From assembly GCF_000743355.1 (NCBI RefSeq), contig NZ_JQEI01000023.1:1-64000 (forward strand): 64,000 nucleotides of DNA, in the 5' to 3' direction. Source of the DNA: Serratia sp. Ag1. Its GTDB lineage: Bacteria > Pseudomonadota > Gammaproteobacteria > Enterobacterales > Enterobacteriaceae. Below are positions 13,694-22,737 of the stretch, piece after piece. The position numbers and the translations under genes are program-made. Within the stretch, counting starts at the first letter, position 1. Each line of letters opens with the position of its first letter. The notes under the pieces were generated by a model, which ran no database searches, was not told the origin of the DNA, and saw only the letters and a list, made by a program, of their open reading frames with translations.

Positions 13694-14472
13694 TGTCCAC
13701 CTCTGGTATGAAATGCTGTCCGGCCAAAACCGGAGATATCAACGCTGACGTGTAGCCCCGGAGAGAGTGCTTCGGCGGCGGTCGCGGCGCCAGCCAGGAT
13801 CACCGATCCTGCAGGCAAGACACGCTCTTGTTGATGTAACAGGCTGGCGATCTGTACTAGTGCACGCAGCGGATGCCCAAGGATTGCCGCCGAGCTACCA
13901 ACCTGCACCGGGCGGCCATTAAAGTTCATCACCACCCCCAGGTTATCAATGGCGCGCTGTGGGTTTTGCAACGCCCCCACAACGAATTTGGCTGATGAAC
14001 AGTTGTCGGCTACCACATCTTCCAGGGTGAAGCGGAAGTCCCGATAGCGGGAGTCGATGATCTCCAACGCCGGGCCAACTCCTTCCAGCACCAGACAAGC
14101 TTCGGCCAAAGATAGCGGCCCGTTGATCTCTGTGCGGGTGATAAAGCAAAGTTCAGGTTCAACGCGTGGGTGGATCAGCTCGCTCAGATCCAGTGAACCA
14201 CCTTCTTCAATTTGCATGGTGTCGGTCAGTTCACCCCAGATCAGGTGATCGACACCCATCTGCTGCATTTTTGCACGGCTGGTAAACCCGAGTTTCAGGC
14301 CGACACGGCGTTCACCACGCTGTTCGCGCAGGCGGATCCCCTCTGCCTGCACGCGGTAGGCGGTGGCAAGATCCAGCGCTACCTGCCCGGTTAACTGAGG
14401 GGCGGCCTGCTGGCGCAGCATGGCTTGGTCCAATTGGTTGGCCAAAGCGGTTAACTCCATGACTTTGCTCAT
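13690..14472 (-). CDS. nbaG: 4-oxalocrotonate decarboxylase (2-oxo-3-hexenedioate decarboxylase)
   Basis: This 260-residue enzyme belongs to the hydratase/decarboxylase family. The metal site VEPELCFI with a later [10 protein letters not shown] and the [16 protein letters not shown] segment are diagnostic. A second family member is encoded at 16447. Operon order (hydratase, acetaldehyde dehydrogenase, aldolase, this gene, deaminase) equals that of nbaHJIGF, which assigns this copy to decarboxylation of 4-oxalocrotonate. It overlaps both neighbours by 4 bases (ATGA type), typical of translational coupling. Which paralogue is hydratase and which decarboxylase rests on order. Confidence 0.88.
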   Translation of the reverse strand: MSKVMELTALANQLDQAMLRQQAAPQLTGQVALDLATAYRVQAEGIRLREQRGERRVGLKLGFTSRAKMQQMGVDHLIWGELTDTMQIEEGGSLDLSELIHPRVEPELCFITRTEINGPLSLAEACLVLEGVGPALEIIDSRYRDFRFTLEDVVADNCSSAKFVVGALQNPQRAIDNLGVVMNFNGRPVQVGSSAAILGHPLRALVQIASLLHQQERVLPAGSVILAGAATAAEALSPGLHVSVDISGFGRTAFHTRGGQ

Positions 14473-15500
14473 ACGGTTTTCTCCCGTTGCCCGTTGCGTT
14501 GCGCCAGCAGATCCAGGGCGACATCAACGATCATATCTTCCTGGCCTCCCACCATGCGACGGCGGCCAACTTCCAGTAAAATATCGGCAGCTTTGAGCTG
14601 ATAACGTTCTGCGGCGTTCTCGGCGTGGCGCAAGAAGCTGGAGTAAACCCCGGCGTAGCCTAGCGACAGGCTTTCGCGATCGACGCGTACCGGGCGATCC
14701 TGCAATGGCCGCACCAGATCGTCGGCGGCATCCATCAGTTGCAACAGATCGCAACCATGGTTCCAACCCAGGCGTTCAGCGGTGGCGATAAATACTTCAA
14801 GCGGCGCATTACCGGCCCCTGCGCCCATGCCAGCCAAGCTGGCATCCACGCGGTCACAGCCTTCTTCCACTGCGACGATGGAGTTGGCAACGCCGAGCGC
14901 CAGATTATGGTGGGCGTGCATACCGAGTTCAGTGCTGTCGTTGAGCACCTCGCGCAGGGCGCGGAAGCGATCGCGGATGTCCTGCATCAACATAGCCCCG
15001 CCGGAGTCGACCACGTAAATACAGGTAGCTCCATAGGATTCCATCAGCTTGGCCTGCTGAGCCAGTTTTTGGGGTTCAGCCATGTGGGACATCATCAGAA
15101 AACCAACGGTATCCATCCCTAGTTGACGGGCAGAGGCAATATGCTGGCGTGAGATATCTGCTTCGGTGCAGTGGGTAGCGATGCGCACCACGCGAGCACC
15201 TGCGTCGTAGGCATGGCGCAAATCATGCACAGTGGCGATGCCTGGCAGTAACAGCGTGGCGATTTTGGCGTTGCTGACTGACTCGGCGGCGGCGGCAATC
15301 CACTCGACATCGCTGTGTGCACCAAAACCATAGTTGAAGCTGGAACCTGATAAACCATCGCCATGTGCGACTTCGATCGACGTGACCCCGGCGCGATCCA
15401 GCGCGCTGGCGATCTGCCGCACCTGCGGCAGCGAATAGCGGTGGCGCACGGCATGGGAGCCATCGCGCAGAGTCACATCGGAAATAGACAGTTTCTTCAT
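14469..15500 (-). CDS. nbaI: 4-hydroxy-2-oxovalerate aldolase
   Basis: This 343-residue DRE-TIM metallo-aldolase ([16 protein letters not shown] at the N-terminus, [15 protein letters not shown] for metal ligands) cleaves 4-hydroxy-2-oxovalerate to pyruvate and acetaldehyde. ATG 15500 is spaced 7-8 bases from AGGGAG; ATG 15506, two codons earlier, overlaps the preceding stop but lies too close to that site. It acts as a complex with the acylating acetaldehyde dehydrogenase encoded immediately upstream, which channels acetaldehyde. Confidence 0.95.
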   Translation of the reverse strand: MKKLSISDVTLRDGSHAVRHRYSLPQVRQIASALDRAGVTSIEVAHGDGLSGSSFNYGFGAHSDVEWIAAAAESVSNAKIATLLLPGIATVHDLRHAYDAGARVVRIATHCTEADISRQHIASARQLGMDTVGFLMMSHMAEPQKLAQQAKLMESYGATCIYVVDSGGAMLMQDIRDRFRALREVLNDSTELGMHAHHNLALGVANSIVAVEEGCDRVDASLAGMGAGAGNAPLEVFIATAERLGWNHGCDLLQLMDAADDLVRPLQDRPVRVDRESLSLGYAGVYSSFLRHAENAAERYQLKAADILLEVGRRRMVGGQEDMIVDVALDLLAQRNGQREKTV

Positions 15501-15502
15501 CT

Positions 15503-16450
15503 TCATGCTCCCTGACGTTGCAACAGACGGGTGGCAATGTGCTCACCACAGGCCAGTGCGGCTGATGTCATGATGTCGAGATTACCTGCGTAGGCGGGCA
15601 GATAGTGGGCAGCCCCTTCTACCTCCAGAAAAATCGAGACCTTCAGGCCACCTTCTGGCCCCAGATCGGGATAAAGGTGTGCATCGGCTGAAGAGATTTC
15701 TTCAAACTGTACTTCCTGCTTCAGCCGATAACCGGGCACGTACTCCTGCACCTTGGCCGCCATGGCCGCCACTGCGGCGCTGATAGCGTGGCGATCGCCA
15801 TGTGGTGTCAGGCAGAAAACGGTATCGCGCATCATCAACGGTGGTTCGGCTGGGTTGAGGATAATGATGGCTTTGCCGCGCCGGGCTCCGCCGACCGTTT
15901 GCAGTGCCTGTGAAGTGGTTTCGGTGAATTCATCGATATTGGCGCGGGTGCCGGGGCCTGCGGAGCGGCTGGAGATCGAAGCCACGATTTCGGCGTAGTA
16001 AACGTCGGTCACGCTGGCGACGGCGGCGACCATTGGGATGGTGGCTTGCCCACCGCAGGTGACCATGTTCAGGTTGGGCGCATCACCTTGAGCTTTCAGA
16101 TTAACCACCGGCACCACGTAAGGGCCGATGGCCGCTGGGGTAAGATCGATTACCCGTACACCAAACTGTTGCAGCAACTGATTATGATGCGCATGTGCTC
16201 CAGCAGAGGTGGCGTCGAACACCAGTTTGATTGCACCGAAATCGGGCAGGGCCAGCAGCCCGTCAATGCCTTCATGGGTGGTTGTCACGCCGAGCCGGTT
16301 GGCGCGCGCCAGGCCGTCAGAGGTCGGATCGATACCGACCATCGCTGCCATTTTCAAGTGTTTACCGTGGCGTAGGATCTTGATCATCAGGTCGGTGCCG
16401 ATGTTACCTGAACCGATAATGGCGGCAGAAATCTGTGTAGGCTGGCTCAT
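15503..16450 (-). CDS. nbaJ: acetaldehyde dehydrogenase (acylating)
   Basis: This 315-residue NAD-dependent enzyme converts acetaldehyde to acetyl-CoA. The Rossmann motif [13 protein letters not shown] is at residues 9-21 and the catalytic cysteine is in [12 protein letters not shown]. It is the MhpF/DmpF type that forms a channelling complex with the aldolase encoded next. Both ends overlap neighbouring genes by four bases. The product enters central metabolism and so finishes the pathway. Confidence 0.95.
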   Translation of the reverse strand: MSQPTQISAAIIGSGNIGTDLMIKILRHGKHLKMAAMVGIDPTSDGLARANRLGVTTTHEGIDGLLALPDFGAIKLVFDATSAGAHAHHNQLLQQFGVRVIDLTPAAIGPYVVPVVNLKAQGDAPNLNMVTCGGQATIPMVAAVASVTDVYYAEIVASISSRSAGPGTRANIDEFTETTSQALQTVGGARRGKAIIILNPAEPPLMMRDTVFCLTPHGDRHAISAAVAAMAAKVQEYVPGYRLKQEVQFEEISSADAHLYPDLGPEGGLKVSIFLEVEGAAHYLPAYAGNLDIMTSAALACGEHIATRLLQRQGA

Positions 16451-17259
16451 TGCTTGCCTCCTGTGGGTTGCGCGAAGCGGGCACTGACTTGGCCAAGGCC
16501 CTCAATGCGTGCGGTGAATACCTCGCCTGCATTAGCGGCTACCATCGGGCCCAGTGCGCCGGTGAGGATAATATCGCCAGCTCGCAGAGCATCTCCCCGC
16601 TGTGCCAGCGTGTCCGCCAACCAGAGTGCGGCAAGCAGCGGATTGCCCAGGCAGGCGGTACCCGCGCCAACCGAAACAGGTTCCCCTGCACGTTCCAGCA
16701 CCATGCCACAACCGAGCAGATCCACGTCTTTCAACTGTACCGGGCGGTTGCCCAGTACGAACAGACCGCAGGAAGCGTTATCGGCAATGGTATCAGCCAG
16801 CGAGATATCCCAATTGGTAATGCGACTGTCGACAATTTCGATGGCGGGCAGCAGATAGGCGGTGGCGCGGATCAGATCGGCGAGCGTGTGTTTCTCATGG
16901 GGCAGATCTTGCTCAAGCACCAGCACGATCTCGGCCTCCACTTTGGGTTGTATCAGGCGGCCTGCGGTGATTTCTTCCCCGTCACACAGTGCCATGTCGG
17001 CGAACAGCCGACCAAAATCCGGCTGGTTGACGCCCAGTTGCCGCTGTACCGCTGGCGAAGTCAGACCGATTTTACTGCCAACCAGACGGCGGCCCTGTTT
17101 GAGCTGCTCGTCGTGATTCAACCGCTGCACTGCATAGGCGGCATCGATATCGTTGGAGCCAATCAGATTGCGTACTGGTGCACATGGCAGGCCGCTGCTG
17201 GCTGCCTGCCTGAGCAGAGTGGCGGCTTCATGATATTCAGGCTTCAGTGGGTTTGACAC
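16447..17259 (-). CDS. nbaH: 2-oxopent-4-enoate hydratase (2-keto-4-pentenoate hydratase)
   Basis: This 270-residue member of the MhpD/DmpE family carries [17 protein letters not shown] and the metal site [10 protein letters not shown] followed by [11 protein letters not shown]. It hydrates 2-oxopent-4-enoate to 4-hydroxy-2-oxovalerate. GTG 17259 is chosen because AGGAG lies 7 bases upstream; the open frame reaches a GTG at 17283, which lies upstream of that ribosome-binding site. It is the first gene of the seven-gene operon, so the promoter and operator must lie in 17260-17471, shared with the divergent LysR gene. Confidence 0.92.
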   Translation of the reverse strand: MSNPLKPEYHEAATLLRQAASSGLPCAPVRNLIGSNDIDAAYAVQRLNHDEQLKQGRRLVGSKIGLTSPAVQRQLGVNQPDFGRLFADMALCDGEEITAGRLIQPKVEAEIVLVLEQDLPHEKHTLADLIRATAYLLPAIEIVDSRITNWDISLADTIADNASCGLFVLGNRPVQLKDVDLLGCGMVLERAGEPVSVGAGTACLGNPLLAALWLADTLAQRGDALRAGDIILTGALGPMVAANAGEVFTARIEGLGQVSARFAQPTGGKQ

Positions 17260-17378
17260 ATGGATCTCCTGTTGGTATGCCACGGATCACCAGCGGTGGT
17301 CGTGGGAGATATTCCTGGCTGATTTGCAATAGCCTGGTGCTGGACATATCGGCAGTCTAGCCAGCCTGGTAATAAGCG

Positions 17379-17407
17379 AAAATGAATAAAGTGGCTTTTG
17401 CTATTCC
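17379..17407. promoter_or_regulatory. candidate LysR operator, copy 1 (between nbaH and the LysR gene)
   Basis: This 29-bp site matches the reverse complement of 18455-18483 at 27 of 29 positions. Each copy contains the arms GAATA and TATTC 13 bases apart around AAGTGG-CTTT. It lies 120 bases from the nbaH start and 65 bases from the LysR start, where an autoregulatory LysR site is expected. Confidence 0.7.
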
Positions 17408-17471
17408 CTAAAGTTATGCCATAGTGGCCGCAAGCGTCGCCTTGGGCTGATGAATCTTGGAGTAAACGACA

Positions 17472-18461
17472 ATGAGTGAACGCGCCCCTTTTAGCGTTAG
17501 CGACATGATTCTCAATCGTCTCAAACTGCGTCCGTTGCTGATTTTTGATCGGGTATTGCGTAACCAGTCGATTGCGCGTGCGGCAAGGGAACTGAATCTG
17601 ACCCAGCCTGCGGTGACCAAAGCGATCCGCGAACTGGAGCAGCAATTGGATACGGTGTTGTTTGATCGTAATAATCGTGGCGTGACCCCCACGGATTGCG
17701 GGGTGCTGCTGGGGGAGCGGGTGAAGTCGGTGATTGCCGAACTGCGTTACCTGACCGATGAGCTGAATACCTTTAAAGGCGGTGTGGTGGGGCATGTGGT
17801 GGTGGGAACCCAAATCTCTGCCAGCGCCCGTTTGCTGCCACGTGCCATCCTGCTGCTGAAAGCACGTGCGCCAAAAATCCTGGTAACGGTGCGGGAAGGG
17901 CCGCAGGATTATCTGTTCCCTGCTTTGGCGAGCGGCGAGTTGGATGTGGTTGTGGGGCGCTTGCCGGAGCCTGATGCCCCTCTGACTGCCAGAATGGCTT
18001 TGAGCCACCGAGCACTGTATCGCAACAGCCTGTGCGTGGTTGCGGGTGGCCACCACCCCTTGGCTAAACAAACCGATATCCAGCTGCAGCATCTTGCCGA
18101 GTGGCCATGGATCCTGCCGCCGCTTGATTCACCCGCTCGACGGGTGGCCGATCACTTCTTCAAAGAGTCTGGGCTGGCGGCCCCGGAAAATATTGTCGAA
18201 TCATTGTCGCTGCTGACCAACGTTAACCTGCTGGTGGATTCCTCTTTCCTTGGATTGATGCCTGCCGCAGCGGCGCGGCGCTTTATTGCCGTGGGCCTGC
18301 TGATCCAACTGCCGCTTGGGGACGTGGGGCCACCGGCAGAAGTAGGGTTTTCGATCCGCGAAGATAAGCCATTGACCCCGGCGAGCAGACAACTGATCGA
18401 ATGCCTTAAGCAGGCGGTACAGGAAGATACTGACCTGCCCGGCTATAACCAAATGGAATAG
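17472..18461 (+). CDS. nbaR: LysR-family regulator of the 3-hydroxyanthranilate cluster
   Basis: This 329-residue LysR protein has a helix-turn-helix at about residues 35-55 (SIARAARELNLTQPAVTKAIRELE) and an effector domain that belongs to the GbpR/PcaQ-like branch. It is divergent from the seven-gene nba operon and precedes the dehydrogenase and transporter genes. A near-identical 29-bp site occurs both upstream of it and across its stop codon, in front of the dehydrogenase gene. It therefore probably controls both arms, with a pathway intermediate as inducer. The symbol nbaR is by position; the regulator need not be orthologous. Confidence 0.88.
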   Translation: MSERAPFSVSDMILNRLKLRPLLIFDRVLRNQSIARAARELNLTQPAVTKAIRELEQQLDTVLFDRNNRGVTPTDCGVLLGERVKSVIAELRYLTDELNTFKGGVVGHVVVGTQISASARLLPRAILLLKARAPKILVTVREGPQDYLFPALASGELDVVVGRLPEPDAPLTARMALSHRALYRNSLCVVAGGHHPLAKQTDIQLQHLAEWPWILPPLDSPARRVADHFFKESGLAAPENIVESLSLLTNVNLLVDSSFLGLMPAAAARRFIAVGLLIQLPLGDVGPPAEVGFSIREDKPLTPASRQLIECLKQAVQEDTDLPGYNQME

Positions 18462-18483
18462 CAAAGCCCACTTTATTCATTTT
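18455..18483. promoter_or_regulatory. candidate LysR operator, copy 2 (upstream of the dehydrogenase gene)
   Basis: This is the inverted counterpart of 17379-17407, with two adjacent mismatches. It overlaps the stop codon of the LysR gene (TAG 18459-18461) and lies 129 bases upstream of the dehydrogenase start. Confidence 0.7.
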
Positions 18484-18611
18484 CAACTTATTTCAACGGC
18501 TCCTTACACTGCGTAACGATACTTGGCCGAAGGTTACCTGCAACGGCGTTGCACTCAGACGCAAATGAATGGTGACTCCGTGCCGATTTGTGACTCAGGA
18601 GGAACAGTGCC

Positions 18612-20084
18612 GTGGCAACTTACCAATCCGCACCGGATTTACCCTTGTATATCGACGGGCAGTTTATCGATGGGATCCGGCAGTTCGACAATATCAGCCC
18701 GGTTGACGGGCATCTGGTTGCGCGTGTAGCCGAAGCCGGTGAGGCCCAGGTTGCCGCAGCGGTCAAAGCCGCACAGGCCGCACTTTCTGGGCCTTGGGGG
18801 CAATTGAGCGTGCCGGAACGCAGCGCGCTGTTACACCGGATCGCCGACGGGATCGAGGCTCGTTTTGATGATTTCGTCGCGGCAGAAGTGGCTGATACCG
18901 GGCGGCCAGAGAATCTGGCACGTACGCTGGACGTGCCGCGTGCTATTGCCAACTTCCGAACCTTTGCCGATCTGGCGGCGACTTCGGTGAGTGAATGCTG
19001 TGAAACCCCGCAGGCTGACGGTGGTCTGCTGTTCAACTACACGGTACGCAAACCCCTTGGCGTTGTTGCCGTTATCTCTCCCTGGAACTTACCGTTGCTG
19101 TTGCTGACCTGGAAACTCGGGCCCACATTGGCTATGGGGAACACCGTGGTGTGCAAACCATCGGAAGAAACGCCCTCTTCTGCCAGTCTGTTGGCGGAAG
19201 TGATGCACGCAGCTGGTCTGCCTGCTGGGGTCTTTAACCTGCTCCACGGTTTTGGCCCCGGTTCGGCTGGGGAGTTCCTGACCCGCCAACCTGAGATCGC
19301 GGCCGTTTCTTTTACCGGTGAATCCCGTACCGGTAGCGCGATTATGAAGGCCGTGGCAGATGGCGTAAAAGAGGTCTCTTTCGAACTGGGTGGGAAAAAC
19401 GCAGCGGTGGTGTTTGCCGATGCCGACTTTGACGCCGCCGTAGCGGGTGTGGCGCGTTCTTCATTCTTTAATACCGGGCAGGTGTGTTTGTGCTCTGAAC
19501 GGGTGTATGTCGAACGCCCGATCTTTGAGCGCTTTGTCACAGCCTTGAAGGCGCGGGCCGAAGCCTTGAAGATGGGGTATCCCGATGAGCCGGGGGTAGA
19601 TCTTGGCCCGCTAGTGTCGCAGAAACATCGGGATAAAGTGCTTTCTTACTTTGCGCTGGCGCGTTCCGAAGGCGCTAATGTGATCACTGGCGGTGAAGTG
19701 CCGGTGTTCGGCGACACGCGCGATAACGGTTCCTGGATCCGCCCGACCATCTGGACTGGGTTAGGTGATGATGCGCGCTGTGTGCGGGAAGAGATCTTCG
19801 GGCCAGTGTGCCACATCGCGCCTTTCGATGACGAAGAAGAAGTGCTGGCGCGGGTTAACGACAGCCAGTATGGCTTGGCCTGCGCGCTGTGGACCAGCCA
19901 GGTGGGGCGTGCTCACCGTCTGGCACGCCGTATCCATACCGGGATTGTCTGGGTCAACAGCTGGTACGCCCGCGATCTGCGCACCCCGTTTGGCGGTAGC
20001 AAACTGTCGGGCATGGGGCGCGAAGGTGGCCGCCACTCGCTGGATTTTTACTCTGAAATCAGCAATATCTGCATAAAACTATAA
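18612..20084 (+). CDS. nbaE: 2-aminomuconate 6-semialdehyde dehydrogenase (NAD-dependent aldehyde dehydrogenase)
   Basis: This 490-residue aldehyde dehydrogenase of the hydroxymuconic semialdehyde dehydrogenase group has the catalytic Cys in NTGQVCLCSERVY and Glu in SFELGGKNAAVVF. The C-terminal WVNSWYARDLRTPFGGSKLSG is typical of this subgroup. It oxidises 2-aminomuconate semialdehyde to 2-aminomuconate, between the decarboxylase and deaminase steps. The start is GTG 18612 with AGGAGG 7 bases upstream. Unlike the other enzyme genes it lies on the plus strand, behind the regulator, with its own operator copy. Confidence 0.92.
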   Translation: MATYQSAPDLPLYIDGQFIDGIRQFDNISPVDGHLVARVAEAGEAQVAAAVKAAQAALSGPWGQLSVPERSALLHRIADGIEARFDDFVAAEVADTGRPENLARTLDVPRAIANFRTFADLAATSVSECCETPQADGGLLFNYTVRKPLGVVAVISPWNLPLLLLTWKLGPTLAMGNTVVCKPSEETPSSASLLAEVMHAAGLPAGVFNLLHGFGPGSAGEFLTRQPEIAAVSFTGESRTGSAIMKAVADGVKEVSFELGGKNAAVVFADADFDAAVAGVARSSFFNTGQVCLCSERVYVERPIFERFVTALKARAEALKMGYPDEPGVDLGPLVSQKHRDKVLSYFALARSEGANVITGGEVPVFGDTRDNGSWIRPTIWTGLGDDARCVREEIFGPVCHIAPFDDEEEVLARVNDSQYGLACALWTSQVGRAHRLARRIHTGIVWVNSWYARDLRTPFGGSKLSGMGREGGRHSLDFYSEISNICIKL

Positions 20085-20211
20085 TTGACCACTGGCCGCA
20101 GCCAGAGTGGTTGACGGCCAGCTGAGTCTTGCCCCAGACCCTAAATAATGCGAGTTGCAGGAATACTGGCAGCTTGAAATATGGCAGGGTCGCTGACAGG
20201 AGCGTTACCTC

Positions 20212-21576
20212 ATGCCTAACCCTACATCGCTGGATATTGAAGCTTTTATCGATCGCACCACGTTTTCTCCATTCCAATGGTTGCTGCTATTACTGTGCTT
20301 TTTAGTGATTTTTATGGATGGCTACGACATGGCTGCCATTGCCTATGTAGCCCCTTCGCTGTTGGATGAGTGGGGGTTGCAAAAAGCAGAACTTGGCCCG
20401 GCCATGAGCGCCGCGTTGTTCGGGTTGGCCTTCGGTTCGCTGCTGTCTGGGCCGCTGGCGGATCGGATTGGCCGCAAGCCGGCGGTGATCTATTCCGTGT
20501 TGTTGTTTGGGGTGTTCAGCCTGGCGACGGCCTGGTCTTCATCAGTCGGCTCACTGACTGCGCTGCGCTTTGTCACAGGGCTGGGGCTAGGGGCTGCGAT
20601 GCCTAATGCCATCACGCTGCTGTCTGAATATTGCCCCAGCAAACGCCGTACTATGATCGTCAGCGCTATGCTGTGTGGCTTCCCGCTGGGGGCTGCAGCC
20701 GGTGGTTTGCTGGCAGGCTATCTGATCCCCGCGTTTGGCTGGCGTTCGGTGCTGGTGATAGGGGGCGTTGTACCGATTGTGCTGTGCGTTATATTGCCTT
20801 GGGTGCTGCCGGAATCGGTGCGCTATATGGTGCTTAAGGGCTATCCTAATGCCAGCATCCGCGCCATTCTGCAGCGGGTACAGAGCGAAGGCATGGAGCA
20901 GATAGAACATTTTGTGATTGCGGAAAAAATTGGCGATGGTCATTCAGCCATTCGTGCCATTTTAACCACGCCGCACCGTACTATTACCGCTCTGCTCTGG
21001 CTGAGCTGTTTTATGAGTATGCTGGTGTTTTATATGATCGTCAGTTGGATGCCGCTACTGCTGAAAGAGGCGGGGCTCGAGGTGCAGCAATTTTCCCACA
21101 TCAGTGCGCTGTTTCCATTGGGGGGCGGGATAGGCTCAATCCTGATCGGCTGGGTGATGGATCGCCGTGAACCGAATAAGGTACTGGCTTTCACCTATCT
21201 GCTGGCTGGATTGTTGGCTTATGGCGTCGGGCTGGCGGTGGGTAATGTCGAGCAGACCCTGATATTGGGCTCGCTGGTGTTCTTTATGGGTTTTGCTTCT
21301 GGTGGTGGGCAGTCTGCTCTGGCTTCACTGGCGGCGTCGTACTACCCCACCAGTTGCCGTGCGACAGGGGTGGGCAGTATGTATGGTGTAGGGCGTTTTG
21401 GAGCGATCTCTGGCGTGCTGGCCGGTGCCGAACTGCTGCGCTACCAGTTCCCGGCCACTACTATTTTCAGCCTGTTGCTGATCCCTGCTTGGCTGGTCTG
21501 TCTGGCACTGATATTGAAATATTACAGTGGGCGGCGGCGTGCACCTTTGTTGACCCATTTGCAGAATAAACTCTGA
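20212..21576 (+). CDS. MFS transporter, aromatic acid:H+ symporter (AAHS) type
   Basis: This 454-residue twelve-helix transporter has the AAHS signature FMDGYDMAAIAYVAP in the first helix and GPLADRIGRKPAV between helices 2 and 3. Family members (PcaK, BenK, MhpT) import aromatic acids with protons. Its place directly after the dehydrogenase gene, ending the plus-strand arm, points to uptake of 3-hydroxyanthranilate or a close relative; the exact substrate is inferred. GGAGCG precedes the ATG. A strong hairpin follows the stop codon. Confidence 0.9.
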   Translation: MPNPTSLDIEAFIDRTTFSPFQWLLLLLCFLVIFMDGYDMAAIAYVAPSLLDEWGLQKAELGPAMSAALFGLAFGSLLSGPLADRIGRKPAVIYSVLLFGVFSLATAWSSSVGSLTALRFVTGLGLGAAMPNAITLLSEYCPSKRRTMIVSAMLCGFPLGAAAGGLLAGYLIPAFGWRSVLVIGGVVPIVLCVILPWVLPESVRYMVLKGYPNASIRAILQRVQSEGMEQIEHFVIAEKIGDGHSAIRAILTTPHRTITALLWLSCFMSMLVFYMIVSWMPLLLKEAGLEVQQFSHISALFPLGGGIGSILIGWVMDRREPNKVLAFTYLLAGLLAYGVGLAVGNVEQTLILGSLVFFMGFASGGGQSALASLAASYYPTSCRATGVGSMYGVGRFGAISGVLAGAELLRYQFPATTIFSLLLIPAWLVCLALILKYYSGRRRAPLLTHLQNKL

Positions 21577-21581
21577 ACACC

Positions 21582-21604
21582 TCACCCGCCGCGATGGCGG
21601 GTGA
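21582..21604. terminator. bidirectional hairpin terminator
   Basis: TCACCCGCC / GGCGGGTGA is a perfect 9-bp stem with a 5-base loop, between the convergent transporter and LacI genes. Confidence 0.7.
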
Positions 21605-21606
21605 TA

Positions 21607-22623
21607 CTATTCTGTAGCAGGGAAGAGGGGGGCGATTTCAAGACGTTTATTACCCCTCTCATTGGCATCGATCAGCGCGAACAGTGCATCTAGCATGCTG
21701 CTGACATCCTGTTGCACCATCACAATGTCATGGCCCAACAGCATCACGAACGGATCCCAGTCAAAGCAACCCATCACTGGCTGTTTTGCGCCGCGATAGC
21801 CTGCCGAAATCATCCAGCGCATTACGCCCTCAAGGGAGATCGTCGAGTTCACAAACAGCCCGGTGTCGAGGTTACCGCCTTTGGCGATGAAATCGCTGAG
21901 CACTTTTTCTGCTTTGTCGGGGGAATAGCCGCAGGTCAGGATGTTTTCCTCGATCACTTCAAGGCCCCACTGCTGGTGGGCGCTCCGGAACCCTCTGAGC
22001 CTTTCCATGGTATTGTGATCGCTGCCGCGCCCACCCACGAAAATAAGCGGTTGCGCGCGCCCCAGCCGTTGTTCACCGTTTGCCAGAATGCGCAAAGCCA
22101 ACTCTTTGGCACCAGCATAGTTATCGGTAATCACCGAAGGGGCCAAGGTGCCTGGTAAATCCAGGTTAAAGGTGGGTACGCCAGCGGCAGAGCAGATTTG
22201 GCTAATGTGGTCCGGGGCGGTCGCACCCGTTGAGACGATCCCGTTCACCTGATAAGAAAGCATGGTGCGTGCCGCTTCGATCTCCAGCTCAGGATCGCGG
22301 TTGGTGCAGGTAATCACCGGGAACAGGCCGCGTTCACGGGCCATGGACTCGAAGCGCTCGACGATCGAACCAAAATACCGGTTGTCATATTTGGGCACGA
22401 TCATACCGATCATGGTTGATTTCCGGCGGCGCAGCAGACTGGCTTGCTGGTTTAGCGTATACCCTTGTTGCTCAGCAAGTTGCAGCACTTTCTCTGCCAG
22501 TTGCGCGCTGATCCGCCGCTTTTTCCAGCTGCCATTGAGCACCGCGCTGACCGCGCTGGAAGAAGCTCCAGCCAGTTCTGCCAGATCGTAAATAGTTGTT
22601 TTCTTTGATTTGAAGTCAGTCAC
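21607..22623 (-). CDS. LacI-family transcriptional regulator
   Basis: This 338-residue protein has a LacI helix-turn-helix (TTIYDLAELAGASSSAVSAVL) followed by a periplasmic-binding-protein-like sugar domain. GTG 22623 with GGGGTG 7 bases upstream gives the usual LacI start. The open frame extends 48 residues further but has no family support. It is divergent from an FGGY kinase gene and a 27-bp palindrome lies between them, so it probably represses the kinase and perhaps itself. The effector sugar is unknown. Confidence 0.9.
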   Translation of the reverse strand: MTDFKSKKTTIYDLAELAGASSSAVSAVLNGSWKKRRISAQLAEKVLQLAEQQGYTLNQQASLLRRRKSTMIGMIVPKYDNRYFGSIVERFESMARERGLFPVITCTNRDPELEIEAARTMLSYQVNGIVSTGATAPDHISQICSAAGVPTFNLDLPGTLAPSVITDNYAGAKELALRILANGEQRLGRAQPLIFVGGRGSDHNTMERLRGFRSAHQQWGLEVIEENILTCGYSPDKAEKVLSDFIAKGGNLDTGLFVNSTISLEGVMRWMISAGYRGAKQPVMGCFDWDPFVMLLGHDIVMVQQDVSSMLDALFALIDANERGNKRLEIAPLFPATE

Positions 22624-22650
22624 AAATTGCACCCCAAAATTTTCTACATC

Positions 22651-22712
22651 TTGACAGTAATATTTTAAAGTAGCAATTAGGCTCCATCGATTGAGCTTGG
22701 TGCGCAATCGAT
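22651..22712 (+). promoter_or_regulatory. candidate promoter and LacI operator upstream of the FGGY kinase
   Basis: TTGACA at 22651-22656 is a perfect -35 hexamer, though the -10 region is poor. At 22686-22712 the arms ATCGATTGAGC and GCGCAATCGAT (one mismatch) flank a 5-base centre. It ends 25 bases before the kinase start, a normal repressor position. Confidence 0.6.
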
Positions 22713-22737
22713 AAAGCCGATGACAAAGTGAGGAATT

